Source: Armillaria gallica
Lineage: Eukaryota > Basidiomycota > Agaricomycetes > Agaricales > Physalacriaceae
Length of the DNA: 64,000 bases
Reading direction: 5' to 3'
NCBI GenBank assembly: GCA_037576215.1
Contig: JBANDB010000008.1
Coordinates: 2,294,001-2,358,000, forward strand
This document shows positions 11,349 to 23,740 of the stretch, in pieces. The notes under the pieces are model-generated. The model did no database searches. It saw nothing but the letters and a program-made list of their open reading frames with translations, and was not told where the DNA came from. The translations under genes were made by a program, and so were the position numbers. Positions within the stretch are counted from its first letter, which is position 1. Each line of letters starts with the position of its first letter.

Positions 11349-12456
11349 TTAAGGACTTGGGGCCCGAGAACCCACGCTCGCCCAGCTAGACGCAGATATG
11401 TCGCTGCCAAAATTACTGCGGAGCTCGTCCGAGTCATGCTCGTCAATGTCAGAGACAGAACTCTCAGAGGATGCCACAGAAACGACTGCCTCATGATCAC
11501 TGCCATCAGAGAGCACCAAATGCTCGTCATCCGAGACTGGGGAGAATGAGTGGTACTCCGTATTTGATACATTAGAGAAGGGCGTGTCAGGACGAGATGA
11601 CGGCGCCGAGAGAAGTTCGACACCATGTTCCTGATCGAGGTCGACGGGGTGAGAGAGCGATAGACTGGGAATCGAGCTTGGAGAAAACGTGAATGGCGGG
11701 AAGGGCTGGTCGGATGCGAGCTGTGGCGAAAGTGCGTCAGAAGGAGCTGGAGTTGGGAGACGACCTGGGGGAGATGTCGGAGATGGTGACCGTAAAGTCG
11801 AACGTGAGGGCGAGAGATGGATCTCGGGCAGGGTCTGGGGGAGCGGGGACGACGTTGGCGAGGGTGATGCTCCGTCGATATCACTCACGGTCGTAGGCGT
11901 CGACGGAGCAGAGGAATTGAATATAACGTGTGTGGGGATCAATGCAGGATAAGGGATAGAGATATTCGACTAGGAGGAGATACGCAGTAAGTCTCACAGA
12001 GGTTTCAAGTAAACGATGGGACATTGACCTGGTCTAAGGCTGATTGTTCGGATGCAGCGTTCCTTCTCAGCCGAAGAGTTGAAGAATTACTTTTATCCAC
12101 CTCATTGCGCCATTCGTGGACTTCATGCGAGATGAGTTTCTCGAGTTCATAGGCGCTCTTATCGTCGTCGTCCGTATCGCCACTATCGTCAGACCGTTTG
12201 CACCGAGCCTTGCCCTTCGATGGGAGGGACACAGGCACGGCAATTAGAGATTCTCTTTGCCTCCTCTTAGCCTTGCGCTTCGCGACGAATTCCTCAGCCC
12301 ATTTCTCCAATCTCGGGGCTATGTGGGGTTCGTATACGAACTAGGAAGGCTCAGACATGAATGGAACGTGCATAGGTGACGGCTTACCTCCTTGAAAGCG
12401 ATACCTGCAGCTACAGTACCGACGATTGCGAGAACATAGACTGCAGGAGCGGGCAT
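11349..12456 (-). CDS. Predicted single-pass membrane protein with Ser/Pro-rich tail
   Basis: I do not recognise this protein. The likely start (12456) gives MPAPAVYVLAIVGTVAAGIA, a single hydrophobic segment at the extreme N-terminus that would act as signal anchor. A basic, charged helix follows (EKWAEEFVAKRKAKRRQRES), then an acidic patch (SDDSGDTDDDDKSAYELEKL). The long C-terminal exon (11349-11942) is dominated by Ser, Pro and Thr, for example SPSPTSPPGRLPTPAPSD, ending in acidic Ser clusters and VGSRAPSP. The composition suggests a disordered, phosphorylatable cytosolic tail on an organelle-membrane anchor. Three exons are joined by short introns. Presence as a gene is likely; function is unknown. 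Confidence 0.6.
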
Positions 12457-12829
12457 GTTAGGTAGACAGGATGTGGTAGAAGGATAAGTTACCACCCTGG
12501 CCTCGGCATCCGCGCCGGCGAATGTTATTAGCGCCGTCGGCATTTCATCACATTTCCCCAAGCACTGCCTTCCGTTCTTTTAGGGGACCACAGTACCCTT
12601 CAAGTTCAAGGCTCGAGGAATGCAAGTAATTAAGGATCCTTTGCGTTATAGGATTCCTCTTCTCGCTGGGCACATAGAATTCATTACTAATCCATGTGGT
12701 GTTCTTACACCAAGGAAGCCAGGTACTTCTGATTTCAATGATTTGACATGGGCCATATTTATCCTCGGCGCTTAGTCGCTGCAACCCTAACGGTCTCATA
12801 TCCTGCTATGAGTATAAGGGGTGGAAGGA
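12457..12829. other. Intergenic with an unrecognised small ORF
   Basis: This 373 bp lies upstream of the membrane-protein gene and downstream of the Nudix gene, both on the minus strand. An 83-codon open frame on the minus strand (12548-12799) has no recognisable motif and is probably chance or a 5' leader. Confidence 0.4.
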
Positions 12830-14225
12830 TCAGAGTTTACTTCGTATCGGCCGGGGGAGCTTATCTCGTTTCACAACCTCCTCAGCGATACGACGTACAC
12901 TCTCCCATTCGACCTCGACGCCTTCGACCTCGCATGCTTCTCGAAAAACCGGATTTGAGTACATCATCCATGCAATTCTTTCTTCGTTCGTAGGCGCGCC
13001 AGGTGGCTCCACCTCGAAATCCGGTTCTTTTCTATAGCCGAGCATTGCCACACGTATGAGTATTGCGCTAAGGTGCGTGTTAAGAAATGGAAACCCCAAA
13101 ACATACAAACACATACGCAGTTAGACCGAATACAGGCTTGGTGCCCCCAGCCTCTCGGCCGGTCAGAAACTGATGAACACGCATTTGGCGGTAGGCACCG
13201 TCAGGTCCTGGGGGTAAACTGTGATCCTTGTATGAGTGATGGGGGACTTCAAGGGATGCCATTTCGGCGTTCAAAGGATAATCAGAGGACACGAATGCTT
13301 TGAGTGGATGAGAAAATAGAGAAGCAACTTCAGCTGAATTGAGGATCGGCTGCAAGGCTGGTCAGCTGTACGTTTCACAAGTCCGAATTGAAACGTACTC
13401 GCAGCGTGTTATCCACGATGAGCACGACGACACTAGACACAAATCAAATGCTAAACGAGACAGAGAGAAGAGAGGGTACTGACGGAACAACAATTAACTG
13501 GTTTGATGCTATAAAAGGATCCAAAACGCAGAGAAGGGGGACCTTGCGACGATCTCGAGGTAAACCAATCTGTTGTTGAGAGCTTTGGTGAAAGCAGAAC
13601 AATTAATGGAAGCAACGATAGCGCAGTACCTCTTCAAAGGCTTCCCTGCGCTTTAGGAGGCTTTCGCATGGGTCATCGACAGCTTAGGTAGCATATTGGC
13701 AACTCACGGCGGCATCTTCGAAGTTCTTATCTTCCGGATCGACCTTTCCTCCGGGCAAAGATGTGTCTCCTGCAAAGGTCCTGAGCGTCGCAGCCCGGCT
13801 TTACCGACAGCTTTTGAACGAGCAGCACAAAGACTTAAAAGGCGTACATACCTACCGGCTTAACAAAACGTGCAGCTCGCCCGAGCGGCCAACGAACAGG
13901 GCAACGAGGACGGCAGCACACTTTGACCTGGGAAATTTGAGGCGTGGCTTGGGTAAACGGTACGAGGCCAGGGTTCGTATGCATCTAAGTACCTCTCGCT
14001 GAACGAAGAGGATATTGTTGCACGATAAAGACATACTGACGAGATTCCTTGCTGAGACGTGGTACTTCTCGGACCTGGCTGAGCCTTAATTTCGGTCGAT
14101 GGTACTTTAGGAGATTGATAGGCTTGGGCCCTCTGTACACTGGACGCGGCGGCATTGAACGTGGTAGTAAAGGAGAACGCGGTGCACGTGATTTCCCAGA
14201 CTCTTTCCCAGACAACTTCAATCAC
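12830..14225 (-). CDS. Nudix hydrolase, CoA-diphosphatase type (Pcd1/NUDT7-like)
   Basis: This is probably a coenzyme A diphosphatase, splitting CoA or oxidised CoA into acyl-phosphopantetheine and 3',5'-ADP; in other fungi and animals the family is peroxisomal. Splicing gives CAAVLVALFVGRSGELHVLL, then RRAATLRTFAGDTSLPGGKV and a Nudix box in the CoA-specific spacing: GG, 14 residues, then REAFEEIGLP. Two introns interrupt the box; the first ends before CGCAGGGAAGCC. Downstream are RKVPLLCVLDPFIASNQ, AEVASLFSHPLKAF and the C-terminal EERIAWMMYSNPVFREA. The last residues RSKL are close to but not a perfect PTS1 tripeptide (the canonical form is SKL at the very end, which is what RSKL provides if the stop at 12830 is right). 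The first exon and start are uncertain. Confidence 0.82.
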
Positions 14226-17200
14226 TTGAATTGTTCAGCGAGTAAGTACACTGAGCTCTGGCACTGGAAACAAAGTGGTAAGTACTTACTCAACCATTTC
14301 CAGCCTCGAGTGCGGCTAGCAACGAATTCTACGGTTTCATCCCGTCGTGTTGCAGCAGGGTCGTACAGCTGGCAGCTGCGCTCCATCGAACTCGTCACTT
14401 AGCTTTCAGAGAAAGCGGAGGTACATGGGCCTGTATACGTCTGAACTCAGTGTCAATGACAGCTTGGTATGTCCCCCCGAAACAGTTCTGTCTACCGCTA
14501 GCGCTGATATCGCGCTTCATGTGAAAATTTCGCAGCACGATAACATGAAACAGTAGCCAGCACGACTTGCCAACACATTACGAGTGGGAAATTGCAAGAC
14601 CTGCCCGTGCCTTACAATCACCTCAAGTCGCGTATTACTCGACTTCATGTGACCCCTTTAAGAAATAACTGAAGAAGCCAGGAGGACACGAACGTTAAAC
14701 ATCTGGACCTGTGCATGCCGGCAAAGTAACGAAGCCATAAAGACTTACATGGAACCGACGTCCAGCTGCGAACTTTTGTGGCCAAAAACACTGGGTATCA
14801 ATAATTGAACGAGGTCGCAAAGCCGTGCGGATTTTACTAGGGACAGACAAGCGAAACACCAGTAAATCGAGAAACGCAACGCGTTTTACTTCTTCTCACG
14901 TTGACGGCGGGTCTAGGCAGTCACCGGGCGCGAAGTCGAAGTTGGTCTGAGGTAGAGTGAATTTCATGCGTCCTAGGCCGGCGCGTTCAGACAATGGTAA
15001 CAATGATGGCTTCCACTGCTCTGGTAAGTCATCGCTTTGGATGCCGATAGCAACAAGGGTTGACGGACTCTATACGCCACAGAACTCATCAAGCAAAAAC
15101 TTTCCCATAATGGGACCGCCGCCATGATTTTCATGGACGCGGGTATTCTACGGCTTTGGTTTTCAATGGCCTGTCGAAAAATATAAGAACCCAATTCATT
15201 ATTTGTTTGGTCTCGTTCAATTTCGTCGTAAAGTTCCGGTACCCGCTCACGAGCGAGCTCCGGAGTACGAGGTAGGCGGATGACGAAACCTGGACGAAAC
15301 CAAATGTGGTGCGTACATCGCCGCGCAGCTATTTTCGATGTCAGAAACTGTTCTTATCTACGTTGCGTTCTAGAACCCTGTTTCATTTTGAGATTTACTG
15401 AAGTAGAGAATTTAGACGGACGACAGGGAATCATGTTCTGCAATTTCAGGTTCGCCCTACGTACGGCGTCGAGGCGTATACATCATGTAATTATCATGGT
15501 CTTCGGCATTTGGAGAGTCCTCCCGTCCATACGGAACGTCGTGACGTTACCTCAGGCTGACTCGTCTCGCGAGTGTCGCACGATGACGGGAACACGGTCT
15601 TGAACTGCCGCTGAGAAGAGACAGACAGGGCATGAGAATACAACGTAACAAACATTCGACCTCTCTTCGCCGTCTGGACGATGGGTCTCCGTTGGAGAAG
15701 CTTGGCAGAGGATCGAATGGGTTCAGTTTGACGTCTTCCGGTAACATGGCGCTATCTTTGCGGCATACTTTAGAGAATCCAGTCCTACGGGTCGAATGGC
15801 AGGTGCGGGAAGCAGACCCGTTAAAGATTGTATTTTGGGAAGTATCTAATCCGGGTCGGAGCAGAAGCTATCTCCTCGATTATCCGAAGCCAATGTAATC
15901 ATTGAAAATAGCTAGTGCTTCGAGATAGGTACAGTAAATGTGTGAAAATTGGGGATTGTGGTATTCTGATTCGTCCTTCTTTAGCTCTACCGTATAGACG
16001 TTGGATACGGTGATTGCGGATCGAAACTCGGAATAGGACTCGGAAAAAGGGACCTCGACTCCAACAACTCAGTAACCAGGAGTTCATTTCGCTTCCACGT
16101 CCTTCCACGTATCTAGTCAGACAATCTTTCGAACCTGAGATGGTATCTTTACCCGGCGCACAGCTCTCCGTCTCTAAGTAAATACCCATTCCTGTTCCGG
16201 TGCTCCACTGAGATCGCTGTCAGGTACTGCTTCGACTTCTTTAGCAATCAAGAGTGACAATTGCCATTTGAGAGAAGTGCGAGCCTCTAGGAACTGTACC
16301 CGCATCAGTTTAGTCTGACATATTCCTCGACGCCACAAAATATGGCGGAGCTTCCAAGGGCTCCATTCTCTCCCCGCCCTGAGCACGGACCATGTGAAGT
16401 GACTAAATTATAATACAGTGAACCCTGTAGTCGGAAAGGCGCCTACTGGAGCTTGAGTCACCTTTTTCGTAAATATAAACTGCACGAATATGATTCGGAA
16501 GACCGATGACTCTCAACTGCGCTTGGGTCTCGTGTCTTGCGCGTCCGGATCAGACGAGTGGGGGACTCGGGAATGGTCCGGAGGTGTTTTTGAACGGTCA
16601 CGTCCGAAATCGAGGCAGTGAAGGTCACGGACCTTGGTTTGTTTGATGTATGGAAAGGTCATTGTTCAGGAAGGTTGAAGGGCAGATGACAAGGTTCCTT
16701 TTAGTACTTACAGATCGGCCTAAGAAGACATAGCCTTGGGGTAACGGTCTGTGCCGGTTGACTCGAAAACTTTCGCTCACACTAAGGTCTTACAAGTATG
16801 TGACGGAAATTTACGTATTATTGGGAGCCCCTCGATCGAAACGATACTTGTCTCTCAACCACCATCATCTTGCATGTAATTGTTCATCCGTCCTTGTTCA
16901 TCACGTCGCGGCGGATCTACTTCCCGTTTCAGCGTGTGGACATACAGTTAAAGTTGCAAGTACAAGATCTGATAGACTTCTACGGCTCATGGCGGGTCTA
17001 GTAACTATTCATTGAATTAACGGCACTAATAAGCCATATCTGTATATTTACCCCATCTCGGTTCTTGTACTGGTCTTCTGGATCGGCCGGTTTCAACAGT
17101 TTCAGTGCATAATAAAACAGCTCCAGCATGCGGCCCCACTTTATTCTATCCCATGATCCCGCCATCACTCTGATTTGCTCATCTCTGGTCTTGCGATTTG

Positions 17201-17468
17201 GAGATACCCGCAAGCCCTGTGATTGCTATACAACGTGGCATCGCTTCCATCGCTCGCCGACCCATTTATTTCTACAGCTCGGGAAACGCCCCCTCTCACG
17301 AGACCGATCTAGGTTCTATTCTGGTAGTACCGGCACCTTGCTGCAGCTCGTCATTCACAGAGGCGTGGCGAGCAACAGGCGCCCTTTCATCACCCTATAT
17401 TCGTGTCACGGTCATCAATTCCTCAAATATGGCATTCTCCGGCTTCATCTTTTCTGTTGGGCACATCC
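14226..17468. other. Long gene-free stretch
   Basis: In 3.2 kb I find no reading frame with recognisable domains, no clean exon chain and no transposon signature. Open frames here are short (up to about 107 codons) and of non-coding composition. One minus-strand segment (about 17060-17213, WDRIKWGRMLELFYYALKLL) ends at a plausible GT donor and could be an isolated exon. In an otherwise compact genome this may be a decayed element, a non-coding RNA region or regulatory DNA. I cannot tell which. Confidence 0.5.
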
Positions 17469-18446
17469 ATGATCTATGTCCAGGACAAACGATTGGCACT
17501 GCCGGGCGGGAGGACCCTTGCCTACGCAGACAATGGCAATACCTCGAGTTCTACACTCATTCTCTTTCTTCACGGGGCATTCTCCGTCGGCGATGCATCT
17601 CGACTATCACCAATCCTTGTCGAGAAAAACATACATTTCATAGCTCCTTCTCTTCCTGGCTGGGGCAAATCTTCGCCTGTTCCAGACCCTTCAAATTACC
17701 CCATGACCTTTGCAAGCGACATGTCTGCATTGTTAGTCCACCTACGGGCTGATGCTGTGCACCTGAAGATCATTATTTGCGGCCATTCATTTGGCACCGT
17801 GGCTGCTCAGATGCTGTATGGTGCTCCCGCAAGCGCGTTCTCTTTCCGTTCACAAATTTCATCTCTCGTCCTCCTCGCTCCCCACTCCCCGCCACACTGT
17901 CACATGGATTACGCGAAAGATATGTCGTGGCAATCCTACTTCTTGACAGGTCCGCCATCTCGTTATATACCGTTTAATATTCCCGCTCGTCTTGCGAGGT
18001 GCGCCTTGGTGGCAAAACTAAAATCTGTTTCGGAAGCAGAAGCCTTCATACGTCGTTCATTATTGGACTGTATGACGGATCGAGAGCGAGAGATGTATCT
18101 GCGCTGGAGAGAGGAGCGCGGCTTGAATGAGGGTCAGTTTGAGCGGGAGATAGCAGCGAATATGAGCCGCAGCGTAGGGCAGACATGGGAAGGATTTCTT
18201 CATATACCAACCATTTACCACTCAGGATGGGGCGGATTATCCCCATCTACACTTATCAAAGGGCGCGAGGATGGCTTTGCTCCTCCCGTATATCTTGTCG
18301 CTGCCAAACGGGATCAAACTGTGTCGGTGAACGTCGCACAGTGGTTGGCGGGACAATATCCGAACGCCACTCTCAGGGTAGTCGATGGTAGCCACATATC
18401 ACTTATATTAAATCTGGACGACGTTTGGAGAGAAATCCTGGATTGA
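17469..18446 (+). CDS. Alpha/beta hydrolase
   Basis: This is an alpha/beta-hydrolase-fold enzyme of unknown substrate, encoded in a single exon. From the chosen start (MIYVQDKRLALPGGRTLAYA) it runs about 325 residues. It shows the oxyanion-hole strand LILFLHGAFSVGD, the cap motif APSLPGWGKSSPVP, the nucleophile elbow ICGHSFGTVAAQ (Ser of G-H-S-F-G), a likely acid in VAAKRDQTVSVN and the catalytic His in VVDGSHISLIL. The triad looks complete. An in-frame ATG at 17403 would extend the N-terminus by 22 residues, but the 17469 start sits directly before the first predicted strand. There is no signal peptide, so the protein is probably intracellular. It is convergent with CDT1, 122 bp between stops. 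Confidence 0.85.
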   Translation: MIYVQDKRLALPGGRTLAYADNGNTSSSTLILFLHGAFSVGDASRLSPILVEKNIHFIAPSLPGWGKSSPVPDPSNYPMTFASDMSALLVHLRADAVHLKIIICGHSFGTVAAQMLYGAPASAFSFRSQISSLVLLAPHSPPHCHMDYAKDMSWQSYFLTGPPSRYIPFNIPARLARCALVAKLKSVSEAEAFIRRSLLDCMTDREREMYLRWREERGLNEGQFEREIAANMSRSVGQTWEGFLHIPTIYHSGWGGLSPSTLIKGREDGFAPPVYLVAAKRDQTVSVNVAQWLAGQYPNATLRVVDGSHISLILNLDDVWREILD

Positions 18447-18568
18447 CGTTACAGTACGACAAAAGTAATTAATTGTATACAAATCGAGCTAACAATACAG
18501 TAGTCTACATATCAAAGTCAGTAAGCGGGAAATACAAAACGAATTGAAAAAATAAGATGAAGCATGTA

Positions 18569-20425
18569 TCAGTCCTGGAGCTCCAGCTCCCGCCTAATGA
18601 TCTCTCTGACTTCACGCAAGCCACCTGTTTCCTTTTTCACTCGCTTGGGACTTCTTGTCAACACCTCCTCCGCACTGTCAGCCTTAGCCTTACGAGACCT
18701 AGGGCTAGAAGGACTTCCAATGGTGCCTGGAGCACTATCATCGATATTGATGGGGTTAGTCTTTGGCGCCGGCATTTCCAGCCATTCTTCCCCAGAAATG
18801 TTCAGCCTTTTCAGGAAGAACGGACACAGCTTCAACAGCATTTCCAAAGATTCGCTGGCTTCTGCAGCGGATATGGGTACAGGAGAAGACTTGATAACTG
18901 CATTCACCACCTCGGACATAGGCAATGCTCGACGTTTCCTCTTTGAGGGTGTGGACGTAGATGATCCGGAGATGGGCCCAGAAAACAACCTGAAGGATAA
19001 GCTACATGAGGAAAATCGCAGTACCAAAAGAGGGAAACACACATCCAAACACTCTCAGCGACACCGCCCAAGCGGCCAAGTAAACAACGTCGCCGCATTT
19101 CCTCTTGCCCGAGCTTAAGCATCTGATCGCGTGTCAGCTTACCACCAACAATATCATTACTTAGAGATTTTGTTGGAGACGCTGATAATGAACGCTGACG
19201 AATTCGCTCATATAACGCTTGACGACGGGCTGTGGTAGGTGTTTGCGGAACCGTGGAAGCATCGCGACCGCGTTGATGCACGGGCGTTGACGGTTCCGAA
19301 GGGACATCGGACACAGAAACATTAGAAGTAGTTGGTGTACGTGGCGCCAAGGTACGTATACTACTAGAACCAAGAATGTCGCGTTTGGATGGCGTTTGCG
19401 GAAACAAAATGGAATTTTTGATTGGAGACTTGTTAGGAGTGATGGGAAACGGAATCGCGAAATCTCGGCTACGCTTTGTAGGAGATTTAGAGGGAGAACT
19501 GGGTGGCAAAGGCGGTGCGAATGATGCAGAAGCCTTGGGGGAGATCGAAGCGAAGACGCGGGTGAGAGAAGAAGGTTTGGAGAGAGTGCTCAATTTGGGC
19601 AAGTCCGCCAAGGGAACTGGCGGCATGGACGGCTCTTCAGAGTGTAACTGTATATGAATATGACACGTCAGTCATAAATTTATCGGATAGTGTAGATAAC
19701 GGACCTCGGACCATTTGACTAGCTTTGCGTGAAACTCTTTTTGACGTATCTCTGCTCCTGCCGTCCAACGAGCTACAGCAGCCATACCACCAGCCATGTC
19801 CTTGTCAATATCCATTTCAACCTCAATTCCAATACCATAAGCTGCGACGCGTTTCTTGTCTGCCTTGGAATGGTGGGTGGCGGGGCTGATAACCATGCCC
19901 ATAGCCCCACGAGTCCAGTCCTTGGACTGCGATGCCGGGGCATCCAAGAAGGGATTCTCATCGTCGTCACCACTCTGCTGCTTTTCGGGGGCTGAGACTC
20001 CATCCCACTCCCAAAGCCAGCAGAGTCTCCGAAGATCGTCGGATGTGAATTGGGTAGTTAGTCCAGTGTACGTTGTTAGCGAGAGATGGTTCAACACGTT
20101 GCGCACAATACCGGTGTCTGACGACGGAGACACGGCACACGACGCGAGAGCGTGTGAGAGAGCGTGTTGAAGGCCAGTTTGAATAGTCTGGAGACGCGAC
20201 AAATGAGTAGGTAAATCATCTGTTTTCGGTGCTTTTTTCTTCGACGCAGTAGCAGGAGGCGTGATCGGTCTAGATACACCAGTTTCAGTCAGTTTCAGCA
20301 TGTAACCAAGCAGAATACACGCACGCCGTCCGCAATCGTTTAGGTGTGTAATCGGCGTCGTTGAGCTCGGGCGGACAGCGTTTTTTCCTTGGCGACACTT
20401 GAAGGGTGGCATACAAGTCCGACAT
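18569..20425 (-). CDS. CDT1: DNA replication licensing factor Cdt1
   Basis: This appears to be Cdt1, which with Cdc6 loads the MCM helicase at origins in G1. The start [16 protein letters not shown] is followed by a basic, disordered N-terminus. A central folded region contains [37 protein letters not shown] and [17 protein letters not shown], like the Cdt1 geminin-binding-type winged helix. A Ser/Pro-rich linker with several S/T-P sites follows. The C-terminal MCM-binding winged helix shows [32 protein letters not shown], then [19 protein letters not shown] and [15 protein letters not shown]. About four introns. The S/T-P density fits CDK control, and ACGCGT lies 42 bp upstream of the start. 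Call rests on motif pattern; confidence is good but not absolute. Confidence 0.8.
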
Positions 20426-21206
20426 GATAGGGAAAGTCCAGTTTTGCTGGACAGAGAGAAGAAAAAACGCGTCCCGGGAGCTCTCCAACTGGGTGTCGCT
20501 GTAAGAGTTATGTCCTCGTGGTCCCCGTTACGATGTGACCTTCCACGTGGATGTCACAATTGCCCCCGGAGTTCAATCACAATCATCTTCCTTCCATCAA
20601 CCTCTACGCAACTTTTTCTTCCGGGTCGATCTCAGGCGTCTTTGCTTCATGTTTTCACCATCCTGTGGTCAATAAAGCAGGGTCGACAGTTAATCAGAGC
20701 TTCTGTTTCCCGTCTTCTGTCAGCTACTGGGCTGCAACACGACGGGTTAAGTTGAACAGGCATATACCTCATTTTTCAATCGAGCATCTCTCTGATCGAA
20801 GGTTTCGAGCCTCCTTTTGACGTTAATACCGACCTGAGACCTATTGTTCGATTTTCTTGCGCTGAGCGATGTCTGCGCACTCAGATTTGTCAGGAAAATG
20901 CTCAGCAGATCATCGAAATACTGCGTTCTTTGCCTGCCTAGAGGAACGGACTATAGTTTACTCCCTAACGCACGCGCCACCTGTCCTGTTCAACGTTTCC
21001 GTGATAGACTTCACATGATCATTGCTTGAGTTTCTGACTACGTGTTCGGTGCGTTTTCTAGTTCTGGTCTATAGACACGATTTGACAATGTGTTCGTCGC
21101 ACTTTTTACTTTTGGTTTCCTCGTGGCTTTCAGCATAAACAGACCCCGTTTGATTCACTATTAATACATTGCCTCCGCCTCTCAGTCCCACTAGAACTCC
21201 CCCAAC
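20426..21206. promoter_or_regulatory. Divergent intergenic region, CDT1 and CCCH gene
   Basis: This 781 bp holds the promoters of CDT1 (minus) and the first CCCH gene (plus). ACGCGT at 20467-20472, within AAAAACGCGTCC, lies 42 bp upstream of the CDT1 ATG; it is the MBF (MCB) consensus used by G1/S genes in yeasts. No gene is evident in the rest. Pyrimidine-rich tracts precede the CCCH start. Confidence 0.45.
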
Positions 21207-23180
21207 ATGGCTTTAGAATCTTCGACCAAAGATCACATGTCTGCTTCAGTACAGTCTCATCCTCTGTACGTACATGTCCATTGTCGATATTGTACCTGCC
21301 ACATTCTTACAAATAATCTGTATTTTCTCTTCTCAGGAACTTGTACTTCGACCAACTCAAAGGTTTTCCAATTTCCAATTTTGCCTGTCGTTGCATTTAC
21401 CGAGCTATGTAGATCAGGTCTTCGATATGATACAGAACGAAGCATCGTGTCTAGAGAGAATTCAACAGCTTGAAACCGAATTAAGCGCCTACAAGCGAGC
21501 CTACGCGGACGTAGACGCTGAACACCGACAATGTGAAAAGATTAAAGCCGAATGCGAGAAGCAGAAGGAGATATTAGCAAGTCAGCTACAGGTTTGACAC
21601 TTCCTTCTTTGTCTGATGCGGACGTTGATTGTCTCGGCGCAGGGACATCGTGTTGTCACTTTGATCGATGGTGACGGCGCGATTTTTGCCAGTGAGCTTA
21701 TCGCTCAGGGCCTGGCTGGTGGGCACGTAGCCGCACAGAAGTTATCCGACTCTATCCTCCAACATTTAGGTGCCAACTATGGCGCCAACCAGTACCAGCT
21801 TTGGGTTTACATTTTCTATAATAAACGTGGACTCGTTGAGACATTTGGGCGCTTGGGGTTGACCACGCTTAAGATTAAATTTGATGATTTCGCCATGGGT
21901 TTCAATCAGGCAGCGGAACGTTTTCTTATGGTCGACGTCGGAAACGGAAAAGAGGCTGCCGATGCAAAAATTAAAGGTTCGTTGTGATCTGTTACTTCCA
22001 CTCATGGACGCTAATCAAATTGATATTTTAGCGCACCTTGAGGACGATATCCGTTTGCCGCAAACGTCAAAAGTAATATTTGCCGGTACATGTTGCTTCT
22101 TCTCTATCTACGTACAATATGCACCACTGATATTATTTGTTTAGGCTGTCACGACAATGGCTACGTGACCAATCTTCGCTCTCAGATAACTGCAGGGTAC
22201 AAGCAAAAGCTTATTCTTTTAAAGAGCTACACTGATATGGCGGCCGGTATCTCGGAGCTCGATCTACCAACACTTACCATACCGGAGCTGTTCATGCCCC
22301 AAAAGTTAGGGCAACCTTTATCCAGCGTACCGCCTGGCCTCGCCACCGTACGCAGATCATCATTCGTAATACCTGGACCCGCTATGCCGCCATTCATAAT
22401 ATCAGACACTGCAGCCGCAGTCCAGAAGCCTACGGCGCCAGATCCTAACGGACCTTCTTCGGCGGTGCCGGACCAAGAACCCATCTCGGTGCAGCACCCT
22501 TCATTGCCACTCCCTTCTTACGCCTTTGCCATATCAAACGACAGAAGATCAGAGACTCCGGATTTGGACTCGGGGAGTGATGACTCGGATGACAGTGACG
22601 ACCTGTCTGTCGAGGCATTCGTGTCGTCTTCTTTCACTTCAAGACATATTGATCCTCACATTGTGAGTATTGTTCTTTTTTGTCCTATTGATCGCCCTGT
22701 CCTGATGGCTCTGATGGTACAGCCCCTCTCGAAGCGTGAGTGACATCGAAAGTCAGAAATTTCCATCAATAACCTTATTCCGTCAGATAAACCCCCTCCC
22801 TGCACGTTGTTCTATTTGGCTAATTGCAAGCACGGTGCGGACTGCAGGTATGCTCACGATTATATACTAGACTCGGAGCATTTCAACGAAATTCGCACGA
22901 ATGCTAAGAAAGCCCCGTGTCCCTACGTTAACAAAGGTGTCGTCGATTCGTCATAAGTGCGGCGTCCGACTGATCTGATTGCAGGTGAAACGTGTATCTG
23001 GGGAGAAGACTGTTGTTATGGACATGTCTGTCCCATGTCTGGCAACTGTTACTTCAACAAGAAGGGGAAATGTAAATTCACTGGAGGTTTGTCGGGTGTG
23101 ACTTTTCCAGTCATGCGGATCTAATTTTTCCATTTCTAGTTGATATGCATAAAGAACCGAAAGTGTTAATCAATGAGTAG
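21207..23180 (+). CDS. CCCH zinc-finger protein with NYN-like N-terminal domain (copy 1)
   Basis: This is probably an RNA-binding protein. After a short N-terminus (MALESSTKDHMSASVQSHP, then NLYFDQLKDQVFDMIQ) comes a coiled coil (CLERIQQLETELSAYKRAYA). A domain of about 150 residues follows: VVTLIDGDGAIFASELIAQG, YQLWVYIFYNKRGLVETFG and RFLMVDVGNGKEAADAKIK. The acidic DGDG and DVGNGKEAAD motifs resemble the metal-binding Asp arrangement of NYN/PIN-like nucleases, which is inference; I think Pfam calls this DUF7923, but the name is from memory. A disordered linker (PDLDSGSDDSDDSDD) leads to two CCCH fingers, C-x7-C-x5-C-x3-H (CTLFYLANCKHGADCRYAH) and C-x8-C-x5-C-x3-H (CPYVNKGETCIWGEDCCYGH), plus extra cysteines in CPMSGNCYFNKKGKCKF. 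It ends DMHKEPKVLINE. About nine short introns. Its tandem paralogue starts 560 bp downstream. Confidence 0.8.
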
Positions 23181-23740
23181 GAAATTCCGCTGCCTTAGTA
23201 TGATGTATGTATGGAGGACTTCTCCACCAGTATGAATATGCTTTCTGTTCTCCACAGATTGTTAGTCAAAGAAATGATGCGCGGAGGTACGGATATCTTT
23301 TGGGACTCTTGTCCCCCCTTTTTCGTTATCCCCCTTCCAAAACAATCAAAGAAGACTTCCACTTTGGTGATTGCAACAAATGCTGACATGTACATTAGCA
23401 CGCCTGTTGCCGTTCAAGGACACGACGGTATGTTTCCGGAGGGAGGGTTTGGGTGCTTTTAGAAGCACCTTGCAAGCGCTTGTCATTCGGACCGCCACCG
23501 TGACCCGTTTGTAAAGTCGCCTCGGTGTGACTTGCGAAGTCGATCTTGCTGCATTACGGCCTCGCTATTTCCCTTTTCGCTTCCCAAGCTGCCTGGCTGG
23601 ATTAAGAACCCCGAGAAGCCGCTTCTCGTTTACCTGATCCCAATTGCTTGGTCGAAGGGCCATGCCTTAAAGGTACCGCGAATTTTACCAGTCTCCCTCC
23701 GTTCATCCTCACCTTTCTCCATTTTTTAATCGCTGCCCCG
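23181..23740. other. Spacer between tandem CCCH paralogues
   Basis: These 560 bp separate the two same-strand CCCH genes and should hold the 3' end of the first and the promoter of the second. I see no additional gene, repeat or recognisable motif. Confidence 0.45.
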
